The position numbers were made by a program, and so were the translations under genes. A stretch of 64,000 bases of DNA from Streptomyces nymphaeiformis (GTDB lineage Bacteria; Actinomycetota; Actinomycetes; Streptomycetales; Streptomycetaceae), in assembly GCF_014203895.1 (NCBI RefSeq), contig NZ_JACHJY010000002.1, forward strand, positions 372,001 through 436,000, read 5' to 3'. Below are positions 47,051 through 55,409 of this stretch, piece by piece (position 1 is the first letter of the stretch; the number at the start of each line of letters is the position of its first letter). Below the pieces are notes generated by a model. That model did no database searches and was not told where the DNA came from. It saw nothing but the letters and a program-made list of their open reading frames with translations.

Positions 47051-47539
47051 TCATCGACCCTCGGCCGGCCGCTTCGACGGGATCCCCGGCCGCGGAAAGA
47101 CCTTCGACTGCTTGACGCTGCCGAAGGCGAAGCTCGACTCGATCGACGCGATGCCCGGGATGGCGTGGATCCGGGTGCGGACGAAGGTCTCGTACGCCTC
47201 CAGGCTCTCGATGACGACCCTCAGCAGGTAGTCGCTGCTGCCCGCCATCAGATAGCAGTCCTGGATGTGGTCGATGAGGCCCACGTGGTGCTCGAACACG
47301 TTCACCGCCTCGGCCGTGTGGCGCTCCAGGCGGATCCGTACGAAGACGGTGATCGGCAGACCGAAGGCCACCTGGTCGACGGTGGCCGTGTAGCCGCCGA
47401 TCAGCCCCGACTCCTCCAGGCGGCGCACCCGGCGCAGACAGGGGGACGGGGACAGCCTGATCCGGTCGGCGAGGTCCTGGTTCGAGAGGCGGCCGTCGCT
47501 CTGCAGCTCGTGGATGATCTGGAAGTCCACGGCGTCCAT
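47051..47539 (-). CDS. Lrp/AsnC-family regulator
   Basis: 162 aa from ATG 47539 (AAGGAGAACC upstream). N-terminal HTH about residues 4-58 (DFQIIHELQSDGRLSNQDLADRI, PSPCLRRVRRLEESG), C-terminal RAM domain about 65-150 (CYLMAGSSDYLLRVV). Divergent from an EamA exporter and aminotransferase, so it probably senses an amino acid and controls their export and turnover. Two Lrp-like palindromes lie in the shared promoter. Confidence 0.9.
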   Translation of the reverse strand: MDAVDFQIIHELQSDGRLSNQDLADRIRLSPSPCLRRVRRLEESGLIGGYTATVDQVAFGLPITVFVRIRLERHTAEAVNVFEHHVGLIDHIQDCYLMAGSSDYLLRVVIESLEAYETFVRTRIHAIPGIASIESSFAFGSVKQSKVFPRPGIPSKRPAEGR

Positions 47540-47560
47540 CGGTTCTCCTTGGCGGATCTT

Positions 47561-47604
47561 GGCAGATTCTGCCCCCACGCTATGTCTGGAGGGCAGAACT
47601 GGCA
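47561..47604. promoter_or_regulatory. Two Lrp-type boxes
   Basis: GGCAGATTCTGCC (47561-47573) is a perfect 13-bp palindrome; GGCAGAACTGGCA (47592-47604) repeats its left half 31 bp on, about three helical turns. They lie in the 158-bp divergent interval of lrp and the exporter. Confidence 0.6.
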
Positions 47605-47697
47605 ATCGCCTGCCCCGGCCCAGGCTCTACGGTTGCTTACCGGGGTGAAGCCGGACATCGGCTCCGCCCGAACGGCTTCGAGTGGGAGGTACGGCCG

Positions 47698-48756
47698 GTG
47701 GCCGCGACGCAATCGGTGGGGGCGGGAACGGGGGAGGGGCGCGAGACGCGCACTCCGCCCGCGGGGTACGAGGGGAAGCCCCGTGCCGGCCGGTTCGGCG
47801 GGCTCTCCCCGCAGGCCGTGGGCATGCTCGCGCTGCTGCTCACAGTGGCCATCTGGGCCGCCTTCGCGCTCAGCGCCCGTGCTCTGAGCAGCTCCACGCT
47901 GCTGCCCGCCGACGCGGCGCTGCTGCGCTTCGGCGTGCCGCTCGTGGTCCTGGCCCCCGCGCTGTGGCGGCGCAGGCGCCGGCTGGCCGCCGTCCGGTTC
48001 GCCCCCGCGGCCAAGATCATCTGCGGCGCCGGGGTCCCGTTCTTCCTCGCCGCCATGTACGGCGGCTCCCTGACCTCGGCCGCGTTCGTCGGGGCCATCG
48101 TGCCCGGCATGGTCCCGCTGTTCGTCTCCGCCCTCATGGTCGCCGGCGGCAAGAGCGCCCCGCGCGGCACCCAGGCGGCCGGCCTCGCCCTCATCGTGGC
48201 CGGCGTCGTGGCCCTGGTCTGGCGCTACACCGCGGCCCTCGACGCGGACGTCCTGCTCGGCACGGGCACGCTGCTCGTCGCCAGCGGCCTGTGGGCCCTC
48301 TACACCGTCGGCCTGCGGGAGGTGGACCTGGACCCGATCGGGTCCATCGGACTGCTCTGCCTGCCCTCCTTCGCCGTCATCGCGCTGCTGGTCCTGACCG
48401 GCGTCCTGCCCACCGGCATCGCCCACGCGGCCGGCGGCGACATCGCGCTCTTCCTCGTCGTCCAGGGCCTGGGCGTCGGCCTGTGCGCGGGCCTCATGTA
48501 CGCGTTCGCCATCCGCCGCCTCGGCCCCGAGCGCAGCTCCGTCGTCGGCAGCCTCAGCCCGGTCGCCGTCGTCCTCCTCGCCATGCCCCTCCTCGACGAG
48601 AAGCCGACCCTGCCGGTCGTCATCGGCGTCCCCCTCATCACCCTCGGCGTCGCCCTCGCCAACCGACGCCCCCGAACCGTCGCGTCCGCCGACGGCTCCC
48701 CCGCCGGAGCCCCCGCCGACCGATCCGCCCGAACCAAGGTCTCCGCCGATGCTTGA
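47698..48756 (+). CDS. EamA/DMT-family transporter
   Basis: 352 aa, GTG start with GGGAGG upstream. About ten hydrophobic segments from residue 40 to 325 in two EamA repeats, for example LALLLTVAIWAAFALSA and LFLVVQGLGVGLCAGLMYA; the late SSVVGSLSPVAVVLLAMPLLDE is the characteristic second-repeat motif. Long hydrophilic N-terminus of about 38 residues. Inner-membrane exporter of an amino acid or related metabolite, given Lrp and aminotransferase neighbours. Overlaps the next gene by 8 bp. Confidence 0.85.
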   Translation: MAATQSVGAGTGEGRETRTPPAGYEGKPRAGRFGGLSPQAVGMLALLLTVAIWAAFALSARALSSSTLLPADAALLRFGVPLVVLAPALWRRRRRLAAVRFAPAAKIICGAGVPFFLAAMYGGSLTSAAFVGAIVPGMVPLFVSALMVAGGKSAPRGTQAAGLALIVAGVVALVWRYTAALDADVLLGTGTLLVASGLWALYTVGLREVDLDPIGSIGLLCLPSFAVIALLVLTGVLPTGIAHAAGGDIALFLVVQGLGVGLCAGLMYAFAIRRLGPERSSVVGSLSPVAVVLLAMPLLDEKPTLPVVIGVPLITLGVALANRRPRTVASADGSPAGAPADRSARTKVSADA

Positions 48757-49909
48757 GCTCCTCCCCGCCCCGCCCGCCGACCCGCTGTGGGACCTGACGG
48801 CCGAGTACGCCGCCGACCCGCGCCCCGAGCGCCTCAACCTCGTCCTCGGCGTCTACCGCGACCACACCGGCGTCACCCCCGTCATGGCGGCCGTCAAGGA
48901 GGCCGAGATGCGCCTGGCGGAACGCTCCGGCTCCAAGGAGTACCTCGGCCTGTCGGGCAACACCGCCTTCAACCGCGCCATGCTCACCACCGTCCTCGGC
49001 ACCGAAGCCCTCACCGCACGGGCGACCGCCGTCCAGACCGTGGCCGGCACCGGCGCCCTGCGCCTCCTCGCCGACCTCGTACGGCAGACGCGCCCCGGCA
49101 CGACGGTGTGGATCAGCGACCCCGCGTACGTCAACCACCGCCCCATCCTCGAAGGCGCGGGCCTCACCGTCCGCACGTTCCGCTGGCTCGACCCCGAGGG
49201 GATGCTGGACGACCTCCGCGCGGCGGGACCCGGCGACGTCGTGCTCCTCCAGGGCTGCTGCCACAACCCCACCGGAGCGGACCCCACCGCCGAGACCTGG
49301 GAGGAGCTCGCCGCGCTCGCCGCGACGAACGGCTGGGTCCCCTTCGTCGACCTCGCCTACCACGGCCTCGGCGACGGCCTCGAAGCGGACCTCGCCCCCA
49401 CCCGGATGCTGGCCGAACGGCTCCCCGAGGTGCTGATCGCCGTCAGCTGCTCCAAGAACTTCGGCCTCTACAGCGACCGCACCGGCTGCGCCATCGTCCT
49501 CGGCTCCTCGGCCCGCGCGCTCCGGCACGTCGAGACCGCCCTCCAGAACGCCGCCCGCACCCTGTACTCCATGCCGCCCGACCACGGCGCCGCCGTCGTC
49601 GCCACCGTCCTGGAGGACGAGCGCCTCAGGGCCCTCTGGCTCGCCGAACTCGACGTCATGCGCCGGCGCATCACCGCCAACCGGACGGACCTCGTCGCCC
49701 ACCTGGGCGCCCTCGGCCACGAGGAGCACGCGAGCGCCCTCGCCCGGCAGAAGGGCATGTTCTCGATGCTGCCCCTCACCCCCGAGGGCATGCGCCGGAT
49801 GCGCCACCGGTCCGGCATCTACGGCACGACCGCGGGCCGCATCAACATCGCGGGCGTCCCCGCGTACCGGATCCCGTACCTGGCCGGAGGCATCGCCGAC
49901 GCCCTCTGA
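48749..49909 (+). CDS. Aspartate/aromatic amino acid aminotransferase (class I)
   Basis: 386 aa, AspC/TyrB branch. NLVLGVYRDHTGVTPVM near residues 29-45, QTVAGTGALRL near 96-106, the cofactor Asn in CCHNPTGADPT, PFVDLAYHGLGDG near 199, the PLP lysine in SCSKNFGLYSDR near 233 and the substrate-binding Arg in GRINIAG near the C-terminus. Transfers an amino group between dicarboxylic and aromatic acids. Operon with the EamA exporter suggests handling of an aromatic amino acid. Confidence 0.9.
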   Translation: MLELLPAPPADPLWDLTAEYAADPRPERLNLVLGVYRDHTGVTPVMAAVKEAEMRLAERSGSKEYLGLSGNTAFNRAMLTTVLGTEALTARATAVQTVAGTGALRLLADLVRQTRPGTTVWISDPAYVNHRPILEGAGLTVRTFRWLDPEGMLDDLRAAGPGDVVLLQGCCHNPTGADPTAETWEELAALAATNGWVPFVDLAYHGLGDGLEADLAPTRMLAERLPEVLIAVSCSKNFGLYSDRTGCAIVLGSSARALRHVETALQNAARTLYSMPPDHGAAVVATVLEDERLRALWLAELDVMRRRITANRTDLVAHLGALGHEEHASALARQKGMFSMLPLTPEGMRRMRHRSGIYGTTAGRINIAGVPAYRIPYLAGGIADAL

Positions 49910-49922
49910 CGCCGGGCCGCCC

Positions 49923-50789
49923 TCAGACGCGCGGACCCGTCGGCAGGTAGTACGGGCGGTTGTGGGCGGCGACCGGCGGCGACTGGAAGGTCCAGGCGCC
50001 CGCGGCCGGTGTGCCGTCGGGCAGGAGGGCCTGGAGGTCGCGGCCCAGGTCGCCGTCCGGGGCGTGGACCGCGAGACGGGTGCGCCCGGAGTGCTCGGGG
50101 GCGGCCAGGTCGTACCAGCCGTACGGCTGGTGGACGTTCATCGGTCCGGCGAGCAGCCGGCCCTCGCGGTCGGTCCCGTAACCCGTGACCGGGGCGGAGT
50201 TGGCGGCGACGGAGGTCAGGCCGTCCAGCCTCGCCGTGAGGTCGAGCAGCGGGGCCTGCCCGCGCTCCAGGGCGTCGTCGGTCCCGACCTCGGCCGCCTT
50301 GCACCGTACGGTCCAGGTCGCGCCCTCGGGTCCGTTCAGCGACGGCAGGCCGACCTCGAACCATCCCGGGTACTTGGGTTCCGCGTAGAGCTCGCGCCCC
50401 GCCCTGATCGCGAACGGGTTGTCGCACACGACGTGGAGCCGGGCGATGCCGAGCAGCTTCGTCTGGTCCCAGCCCTGCGCGTACTGGGCGTAGGACAGCC
50501 GCGGCAGACGGTCCGCCTCGGCCGTCGGGAACGCGATGACGTTGAACTCGATCTCCTGGGTGACGCCGCCGCCGAACGCGTACTGCGCGAAGTACAGCTG
50601 GTAGTTGAGCGAGACCAGCGCCCGCCCGTCGTCGAACGCGGCCGCCGTCAGGTCCGGGTGGTGCTTGGCGAGCAGCCGGCGGACGGGACCCGGGTCCACC
50701 AGCCAGTCGACGCCGATCTGGTGCAGGGCCCCGTAGTGGAACGGCAGCCGGAAGGGCTCGGGCACGGGCGGCAGGGGCAGCGAGGTCAC
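49923..50789 (-). CDS. Acetoacetate decarboxylase-like protein
   Basis: 288 aa. The ADC-type motif GRELYAEPKYPGWFE (about residues 130-144) has the Glu and Lys expected for a Schiff-base decarboxylase or aldolase-like enzyme; GGGVTQEIEFNVIAFP near 73-88 is the preceding barrel strand. The family includes enzymes without decarboxylase activity, so the reaction is open. The start overlaps the dehydrogenase stop by 4 bp, tying it to that operon. Confidence 0.65.
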   Translation of the reverse strand: MTSLPLPPVPEPFRLPFHYGALHQIGVDWLVDPGPVRRLLAKHHPDLTAAAFDDGRALVSLNYQLYFAQYAFGGGVTQEIEFNVIAFPTAEADRLPRLSYAQYAQGWDQTKLLGIARLHVVCDNPFAIRAGRELYAEPKYPGWFEVGLPSLNGPEGATWTVRCKAAEVGTDDALERGQAPLLDLTARLDGLTSVAANSAPVTGYGTDREGRLLAGPMNVHQPYGWYDLAAPEHSGRTRLAVHAPDGDLGRDLQALLPDGTPAAGAWTFQSPPVAAHNRPYYLPTGPRV

Positions 50790-52642
50790 GCGGGGGCTCC
50801 TGGGGTGGTCGGGGCGGTCGTCGTGGCGGCCACGGGGGAGAGGGGGCGGTCGCGGGCCGTCAGATCGGCCTCGATGCGCTCGGCGCTGCGCAGCGCGAGC
50901 GCGGCCATCGTCAGCGTCGGGTTGGAGGTGGCCACCGAGGGCATGCTGCCGCAGCCGACCGCGTACAGACCGGGGTGGTCCCAGCAGCGCTGCCAGGCGT
51001 CCACCACGGACGTGTCCGGGGAGTCGCCCATGATGTGCGTTCCGGCGGCATGACCCGCCCCGCGATAGCCGTACGCGCGGCCGCGGTGCTCGAACCGGCC
51101 CGGCCAGGCCGCCGACGGCGCGTAGTCCGTGTGGTCCTCGGCGCCGAGCAGCGCGAAGACCTGGTCCGAGACGGCGCGGGCGGCGGCCATGCCCTCCTTG
51201 ACGTGCTCGTCGAGGTCGTAGGTGACCAGCGGCCGGGGCAGGCCGAGCGCGTCACGCTCGGACGGGTGGAGGGTGACCCGGTTCGCGGGGTCCGCGCCCT
51301 GCTCCATCTCGAACTGCAGGGTGAACTGCCTGCGCACCCGGTCCGCGACGGCCTCCCTCAACTCCTTGCCGAGCAGGCCGCGTTCGCGGAGGAAGTGGTC
51401 CACGTCCGTCTCGACGGGGCCCTTCGCCCAGATCCAGCCCCAGGTCCCGAACTCGACCCGGAACGGCGCCCGCAGCCGGCGCGCCGGACCGGCCCGGAAG
51501 CCCTCGAAGCCGGAGACGGACCCGGGTCCCCGATACGACCAGGACCGCTCGCCCTCGGGCAGCAGACCCCAGGTCAGCAGCACCGGATGGTCCATCAGAT
51601 TGCGGCCGACCTGGCCGCTGCGGCCGGCGAGCCCCGACAGGAGCAGCAGCCGGGCGTTCTCCACCGCGTGCGCGGCGAGGACGACGACATCGGCGTGCGC
51701 GACGGACACCTCGCCGCCGTACGAGCGGTACTCCACGCCCGTGGCGCGCCCCCGCCCGTCGACGAGGACGCGGCTCACCACCGACCGGTCCCGCAGCGTG
51801 ACCGACGGGCTCCACCGCCCCTGCGTCTTCAGCGGCGTGTACTTCGCGTACGAGGGGCAGTGCGGGATGCAGGTCGCGTTGCCCACGCACCGGCTGTCCG
51901 GATCGGGCCGCCCGCCCCGCCCGCGCGGGACGAAGCCGCGGCCGCCGCCGTACCGGGGGTCCGGGACGCCGTTGCGGGCGTGCGGGGTGCCGACCACCCT
52001 CAGCTCGACCTCGCCCAGGGCGACGGGGTCCTTGACGCGCCGCCCGTCGAGACGGGCCGAGAGTAGGCGGTCCAGACGGGCGGCGGGCAGCGGGCGCATC
52101 GGGAAGACGTAGTCGTCGGGGAAGCGCAGACCGAGGTGCGCGCGCTGCTCGTCGGCGTCGGCGGCCACCCCCAGGTGCTCCTCGGCCGCCCGGTAGTGGG
52201 GTTCGAGGTCGTCGTAGCCGAGGGGCCACCGGCGGCCGTACCCGAAGGACTCGGTGTCGAAGTCCTCCGGCAGCATGCGGGGCGCGAGACCGGTCCAGAC
52301 GTTGCCGGTGCCGCCGTTGACGCGGACGTATCCACTGGCGTACGGGAGCGGGCCGTCCTGCCGCAGATGCCCGGAAGCCCGGAAGCCGGGGGTCCCGTCG
52401 TCGGTACCGGCGAGGTCCGTCATCTCCGGCCAGGGGGCCGCCGGATGGGGCAGATAGGGGGAGCCCGGCAGCCTGGCGGACGCCCTGAGGTAGTCGGTGA
52501 GCGGGTCGGCCGCGGCCGCTTCGGGGGCGCCGGCGCCCGCCTCCAGGACGAGCACCCGTCGCCGTCCGCCCCGACCGAGCCGATGCGCGACGAGCGAGCC
52601 CGCGACACCGGCGCCGACGACGATCACGTCGTACCGCGTCAC
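50786..52642 (-). CDS. GMC-family FAD dehydrogenase, large subunit
   Basis: 618 aa from GTG 52642. VIVVGAGVAGSLVAHRL at the N-terminus binds FAD; NGGTGNVWTGLAPRM near residues 102-116; the Cys-rich CVGNATCIPHCPSYAK near 250-265 is typical of gluconate/sorbitol-type membrane dehydrogenases; YGYRGAGHAAGTHIMGD near 528-544 and SNPTLTMAALALRSAERI near 580 hold the catalytic His and Asn positions. It overlaps the small subunit by 4 bp. Likely oxidises a sugar or polyol with electrons going to a quinone; the substrate is unknown. Confidence 0.82.
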   Translation of the reverse strand: MTRYDVIVVGAGVAGSLVAHRLGRGGRRRVLVLEAGAGAPEAAAADPLTDYLRASARLPGSPYLPHPAAPWPEMTDLAGTDDGTPGFRASGHLRQDGPLPYASGYVRVNGGTGNVWTGLAPRMLPEDFDTESFGYGRRWPLGYDDLEPHYRAAEEHLGVAADADEQRAHLGLRFPDDYVFPMRPLPAARLDRLLSARLDGRRVKDPVALGEVELRVVGTPHARNGVPDPRYGGGRGFVPRGRGGRPDPDSRCVGNATCIPHCPSYAKYTPLKTQGRWSPSVTLRDRSVVSRVLVDGRGRATGVEYRSYGGEVSVAHADVVVLAAHAVENARLLLLSGLAGRSGQVGRNLMDHPVLLTWGLLPEGERSWSYRGPGSVSGFEGFRAGPARRLRAPFRVEFGTWGWIWAKGPVETDVDHFLRERGLLGKELREAVADRVRRQFTLQFEMEQGADPANRVTLHPSERDALGLPRPLVTYDLDEHVKEGMAAARAVSDQVFALLGAEDHTDYAPSAAWPGRFEHRGRAYGYRGAGHAAGTHIMGDSPDTSVVDAWQRCWDHPGLYAVGCGSMPSVATSNPTLTMAALALRSAERIEADLTARDRPLSPVAATTTAPTTPGAPA

Positions 52643-53001
52643 CGGCCGCCCACCTCGGCCCAACTCCCGTACCCTCCGGGGGCGGCGGCGGGAGCCGACA
52701 GACCGGCCGCCTTCCAGACCAGAGCCTCCGCGTACGCCCGCGAGGACACCAGCCTGGGCGGCGGGCCCGGCCAACTGCCCGTGTACCAGAGGTACGTCAC
52801 CGCCCGGGCCGCCGCCTGCGACGCGTCGTCCACCGGCTCGGTCCCTTCGAGCAGCCGTCCGTACAGCTCCGTGCCGAGCTGCTCCACGGCCACCGCGCGG
52901 TACACCTCGACGAGCCCGGTGGCGATCAGGTCCACGTCGTCGAAGCCGGTCAGCCGCGCCGACAAGGCGGTGAACTGCTCTGTCTCGTCTGTGTGGGGCA
53001 C
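52639..53001 (-). CDS. Small subunit of the GMC dehydrogenase (sorbitol dehydrogenase type)
   Basis: 120 aa as read from GTG 53001. FDDVDLIATGLVEVYRAV, TELYGRLLEG and VTYLWYTGSWPG followed by YAEALVWKAAGLSAPAAAPGGYG match the FAD-SLDH small-subunit family. GTG 53001 has no clear ribosome site, and the same frame stays open upstream to the end of sigJ with coding-like codon use (53002-53133, including FPVRQSDQYQSPEGAPGDA), so the true protein is probably about 45 residues longer, with its start lost or frameshifted. Coupled to the large subunit by GTGA. Confidence 0.68.
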   Translation of the reverse strand: MPHTDETEQFTALSARLTGFDDVDLIATGLVEVYRAVAVEQLGTELYGRLLEGTEPVDDASQAAARAVTYLWYTGSWPGPPPRLVSSRAYAEALVWKAAGLSAPAAAPGGYGSWAEVGGR

Positions 53002-53134
53002 GCGGGGATCGGTGCCCCACGGGTCGGCGGCCCATGCCCCGCGCCCCCGGAACGGCTTGATCGCGTCGCCGGGCGCTCCCTCGGGCGACTGGTACTGATC
53101 GCTCTGTCGTACGGGGAACGAGAGCGCGTTCGCG

Positions 53135-54088
53135 TCACCACCGGGCGACCAGCGGTGTGCCCGGCTCCTGGCGCCGCCAGGCCGCGTTGAGGCGGACGAG
53201 GCGGGTCGGGGCCGCGATGCCGCGCACGGTGGCGATCCTGCCGCCGGCGATGTCGAACGTCACGGCGCCGATGACCCGGTCGCCGAGGGTGAACAGGATC
53301 GCGGGAGCGCCGTTGACGCGCGCCGTGTGGACGGCGGGTGTGCCACCGGCGAGGCGCCGTTTCGCGGGACTGGGCCGGAACCCGCCCCGGGCGACGGCGG
53401 CGACGCGCTGGGGAGTGTCGAACCGCAGCAGCCTCTCGCTCGGCCCGGCGCCGTCGGAGACGGCGGTCACGTCGTCGGTGAGCAGCGCCACGAGCCGTTC
53501 GGTACGGCCCGACGAGGCGGCGTCGAAGAACTCCTCGACGAGCCTGCGGGCGGAGGCCGGATCGACCTCACCGCCGCGCCGTCGCGCGGCGGTGAGACGG
53601 CCCCGGGCCCGGTGGAGGTGCTGCTGGCTCGCGGACTCGGAGACGTCGAGGATCTCGGCGATCTCGGCGTGGCTGTACGAGAACGCCTCGCGCAGCAGGT
53701 AGACCGCCCGCTCCAGGGGCGACAGGCGCTCCATGAGCGTCAGCACGGCCAGGGAGACCGATTCGCGCTGCTCGAAGGTGTCTGCGGGGCCGAGCATCGG
53801 GTCGCCGTCGAGGAGCGGCTCGGGCAGCCAGGTTCCGGCGGCGCGCTCGCGGCGGGCCTGCGCCGAGCGGAGCCGGTCGATGCACAGATGGGTGACGACC
53901 TTCGTGAGCCAGGCCTCCGGCACCCGGATCCGCTGCCGGTCGGCGGCCTGCCAGTGCAGGAACGCGTCCTGCACGGTGTCCTCGGCGTCGGCGGCGGAGC
54001 CGAGCATCCGGTACGCCAGGGAGGCCAGCCGGTTCCGGCTGGCCTCGAACCGGCCGGTGTCGAAGCCGTCGATGGTGATGCCGTCCAC
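53135..54088 (-). CDS. ECF sigma factor, SigJ/ECF41 type with SnoaL-like tail
   Basis: 317 aa from GTG 54088. Region 2 about residues 14-80 (LASLAYRMLGSAADAEDTVQDAFLHW), region 4 about 118-170 (LSPLERAVYLLREAFSYSHAEIAEIL), then a SnoaL-like C-terminal domain of about 120 residues containing SDGAG and NGAPAIL, positions that control activity in ECF41 factors in place of an anti-sigma. Directly behind an FAD oxidoreductase, the kind of partner these factors usually have. Confidence 0.88.
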   Translation of the reverse strand: MDGITIDGFDTGRFEASRNRLASLAYRMLGSAADAEDTVQDAFLHWQAADRQRIRVPEAWLTKVVTHLCIDRLRSAQARRERAAGTWLPEPLLDGDPMLGPADTFEQRESVSLAVLTLMERLSPLERAVYLLREAFSYSHAEIAEILDVSESASQQHLHRARGRLTAARRRGGEVDPASARRLVEEFFDAASSGRTERLVALLTDDVTAVSDGAGPSERLLRFDTPQRVAAVARGGFRPSPAKRRLAGGTPAVHTARVNGAPAILFTLGDRVIGAVTFDIAGGRIATVRGIAAPTRLVRLNAAWRRQEPGTPLVARW

Positions 54089-54106
54089 GGTGATGTCCTC
54101 GGCCGG

Positions 54107-55318
54107 CTACGCGACGGCCTTCCGGGCGGACGGCTCCGTCTTCGGAGAGGACCCCTCCGCCGCGGCGGTGACGCGGAGGCCGCGCTTGGGCAGGCCGAAG
54201 GTCGGGTGCGAGGTGGTCCACAGCGACATCCAGAGGATGCCCGCCTTGACCCGGGCCGCCGTCCGGCCGCCCAGGTACTTCGGCTTCGCCCGCCCCTCGC
54301 CGTCGACCAGCTGCAGGATCCCGTCCCGCCGGCCGAGGCTGATGTGGTTGCCCACGTACTCCAGCTTGGTGTTCCCGGCCTTGCGGCCGGTCAGGCGGCC
54401 CACCGCCGAGTTCGTGGCCTGCATGCCGGTGTAGCCGGCCGAGGCGCAGGACATCGGCAGGGGCAGGCCGTTGTCGCCGAGGGCGTACGCGCTGTCGCCG
54501 ACGGCGTACACGTCCGGGTGCGAGACCGACCGCATGGTGCGGTCGACGACGATCCGACCGTCCCCGGTGACGTCGAGCCCGCCCGTGGCCGCGAGGGGGC
54601 TGACCGCGAACCCGGCCGTCCACACGGTCGCGTCGGACGCCAGGGCGGTGCCGTCGGCGCACAGCACCCGCGCCGCCTCGACGGACTCGACCGTGGCGTG
54701 TTCCAGGACGGTGATGCCCAGACGGGCGCAGGCCCGGCGCAGGTGGTCACGGGCCCCGGCGGAGAGTCGGGCGGCCAGCTCGCCGCGGGCGACCAGCGTC
54801 ACGGAGAGACCGGGCCGGGACTCGGCGATCTCGGTGGCGGTCTCGATGCCGGTCAGCCCGTCGCCGACGACCAGCACGCTGCCGCCCTCGCTCAGGCTGT
54901 CCAGGCGCTCGCGCAGGCGCAGCGCCGCGGGGCGGCTGCTGACGTCGAAGGCGTGCTCGGCCGCGCCGGGGACGCGCTGGTCGTCGCCGTGGCTGCCGAG
55001 CGCGTAGAAGAGGGTGTCGTACGGGAGCTCGCAGCCGCCGTCGGCGTCGGCCACGGTGACGACCCGGCGGTCGGGGTCGACGGCGGTGACACGGGCCAGG
55101 CGCAGCCGCACGGCCGTACCCGCGAAGACGTCGGTGAGCCGCGGTGCCGCGATCTCCTGGCCGGCCGCGACCTGGTGCAGCCGCAGCCGCTCGACGAACT
55201 CCGGCACGGCGTTGACCACGGTGATCTCGGTGTCCGCCGGGGACAGCCGTCGGGCGAGGTTCCCTGCCACGTAGCTCCCGGCGTAGCCGGCGCCGAGGAC
55301 GACGATGCGGTGCTTCAT
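54107..55318 (-). CDS. NDH-2-like FAD/NAD(P) oxidoreductase
   Basis: 403 aa. IVVLGAGYAGSYVAGNLARRL at the N-terminus, a second Rossmann motif VLVVGDGLTGIETATEIAE near residues 149-167 and the FAD C-terminal motif VYAVGDSAYALG near 272-283. No C-terminal membrane helix typical of respiratory NDH-2 is evident, so it may be a soluble regulator of SigJ redox state. ATG 55318 follows AGGAGCACC. First gene of a possible five-gene run ending at 49923. Confidence 0.82.
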   Translation of the reverse strand: MKHRIVVLGAGYAGSYVAGNLARRLSPADTEITVVNAVPEFVERLRLHQVAAGQEIAAPRLTDVFAGTAVRLRLARVTAVDPDRRVVTVADADGGCELPYDTLFYALGSHGDDQRVPGAAEHAFDVSSRPAALRLRERLDSLSEGGSVLVVGDGLTGIETATEIAESRPGLSVTLVARGELAARLSAGARDHLRRACARLGITVLEHATVESVEAARVLCADGTALASDATVWTAGFAVSPLAATGGLDVTGDGRIVVDRTMRSVSHPDVYAVGDSAYALGDNGLPLPMSCASAGYTGMQATNSAVGRLTGRKAGNTKLEYVGNHISLGRRDGILQLVDGEGRAKPKYLGGRTAARVKAGILWMSLWTTSHPTFGLPKRGLRVTAAAEGSSPKTEPSARKAVA

Positions 55319-55391
55319 GGGGTGCTCCTGTCGGTTCGCTTGCCTTCGGTGGATTGACCGGGGCGGCGCCCCGATTCCTGACAGGAGCGGA

Positions 55392-55409
55392 ATGTGACCT
55401 GCGTCACAT
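55392..55409. promoter_or_regulatory. CRP-type palindrome upstream of the NDH-like gene
   Basis: ATGTGACCTGCGTCACAT is a perfect palindrome that fits TGTGA-N6-TCACA. It lies 73 bp before the oxidoreductase start and overlaps the last codons of the histidine kinase gene. The 85-bp gap 55319-55403 also has GGGGCGCCGCCCC. Confidence 0.6.

Noticed and set aside
55319..55403. ECF41-type promoter (TGTCACA and CGTC) before the NDH-like gene
   Set aside because: Only a partial match (TGTCAGG then GGTC, spacing off by one); not strong enough to list as a feature.
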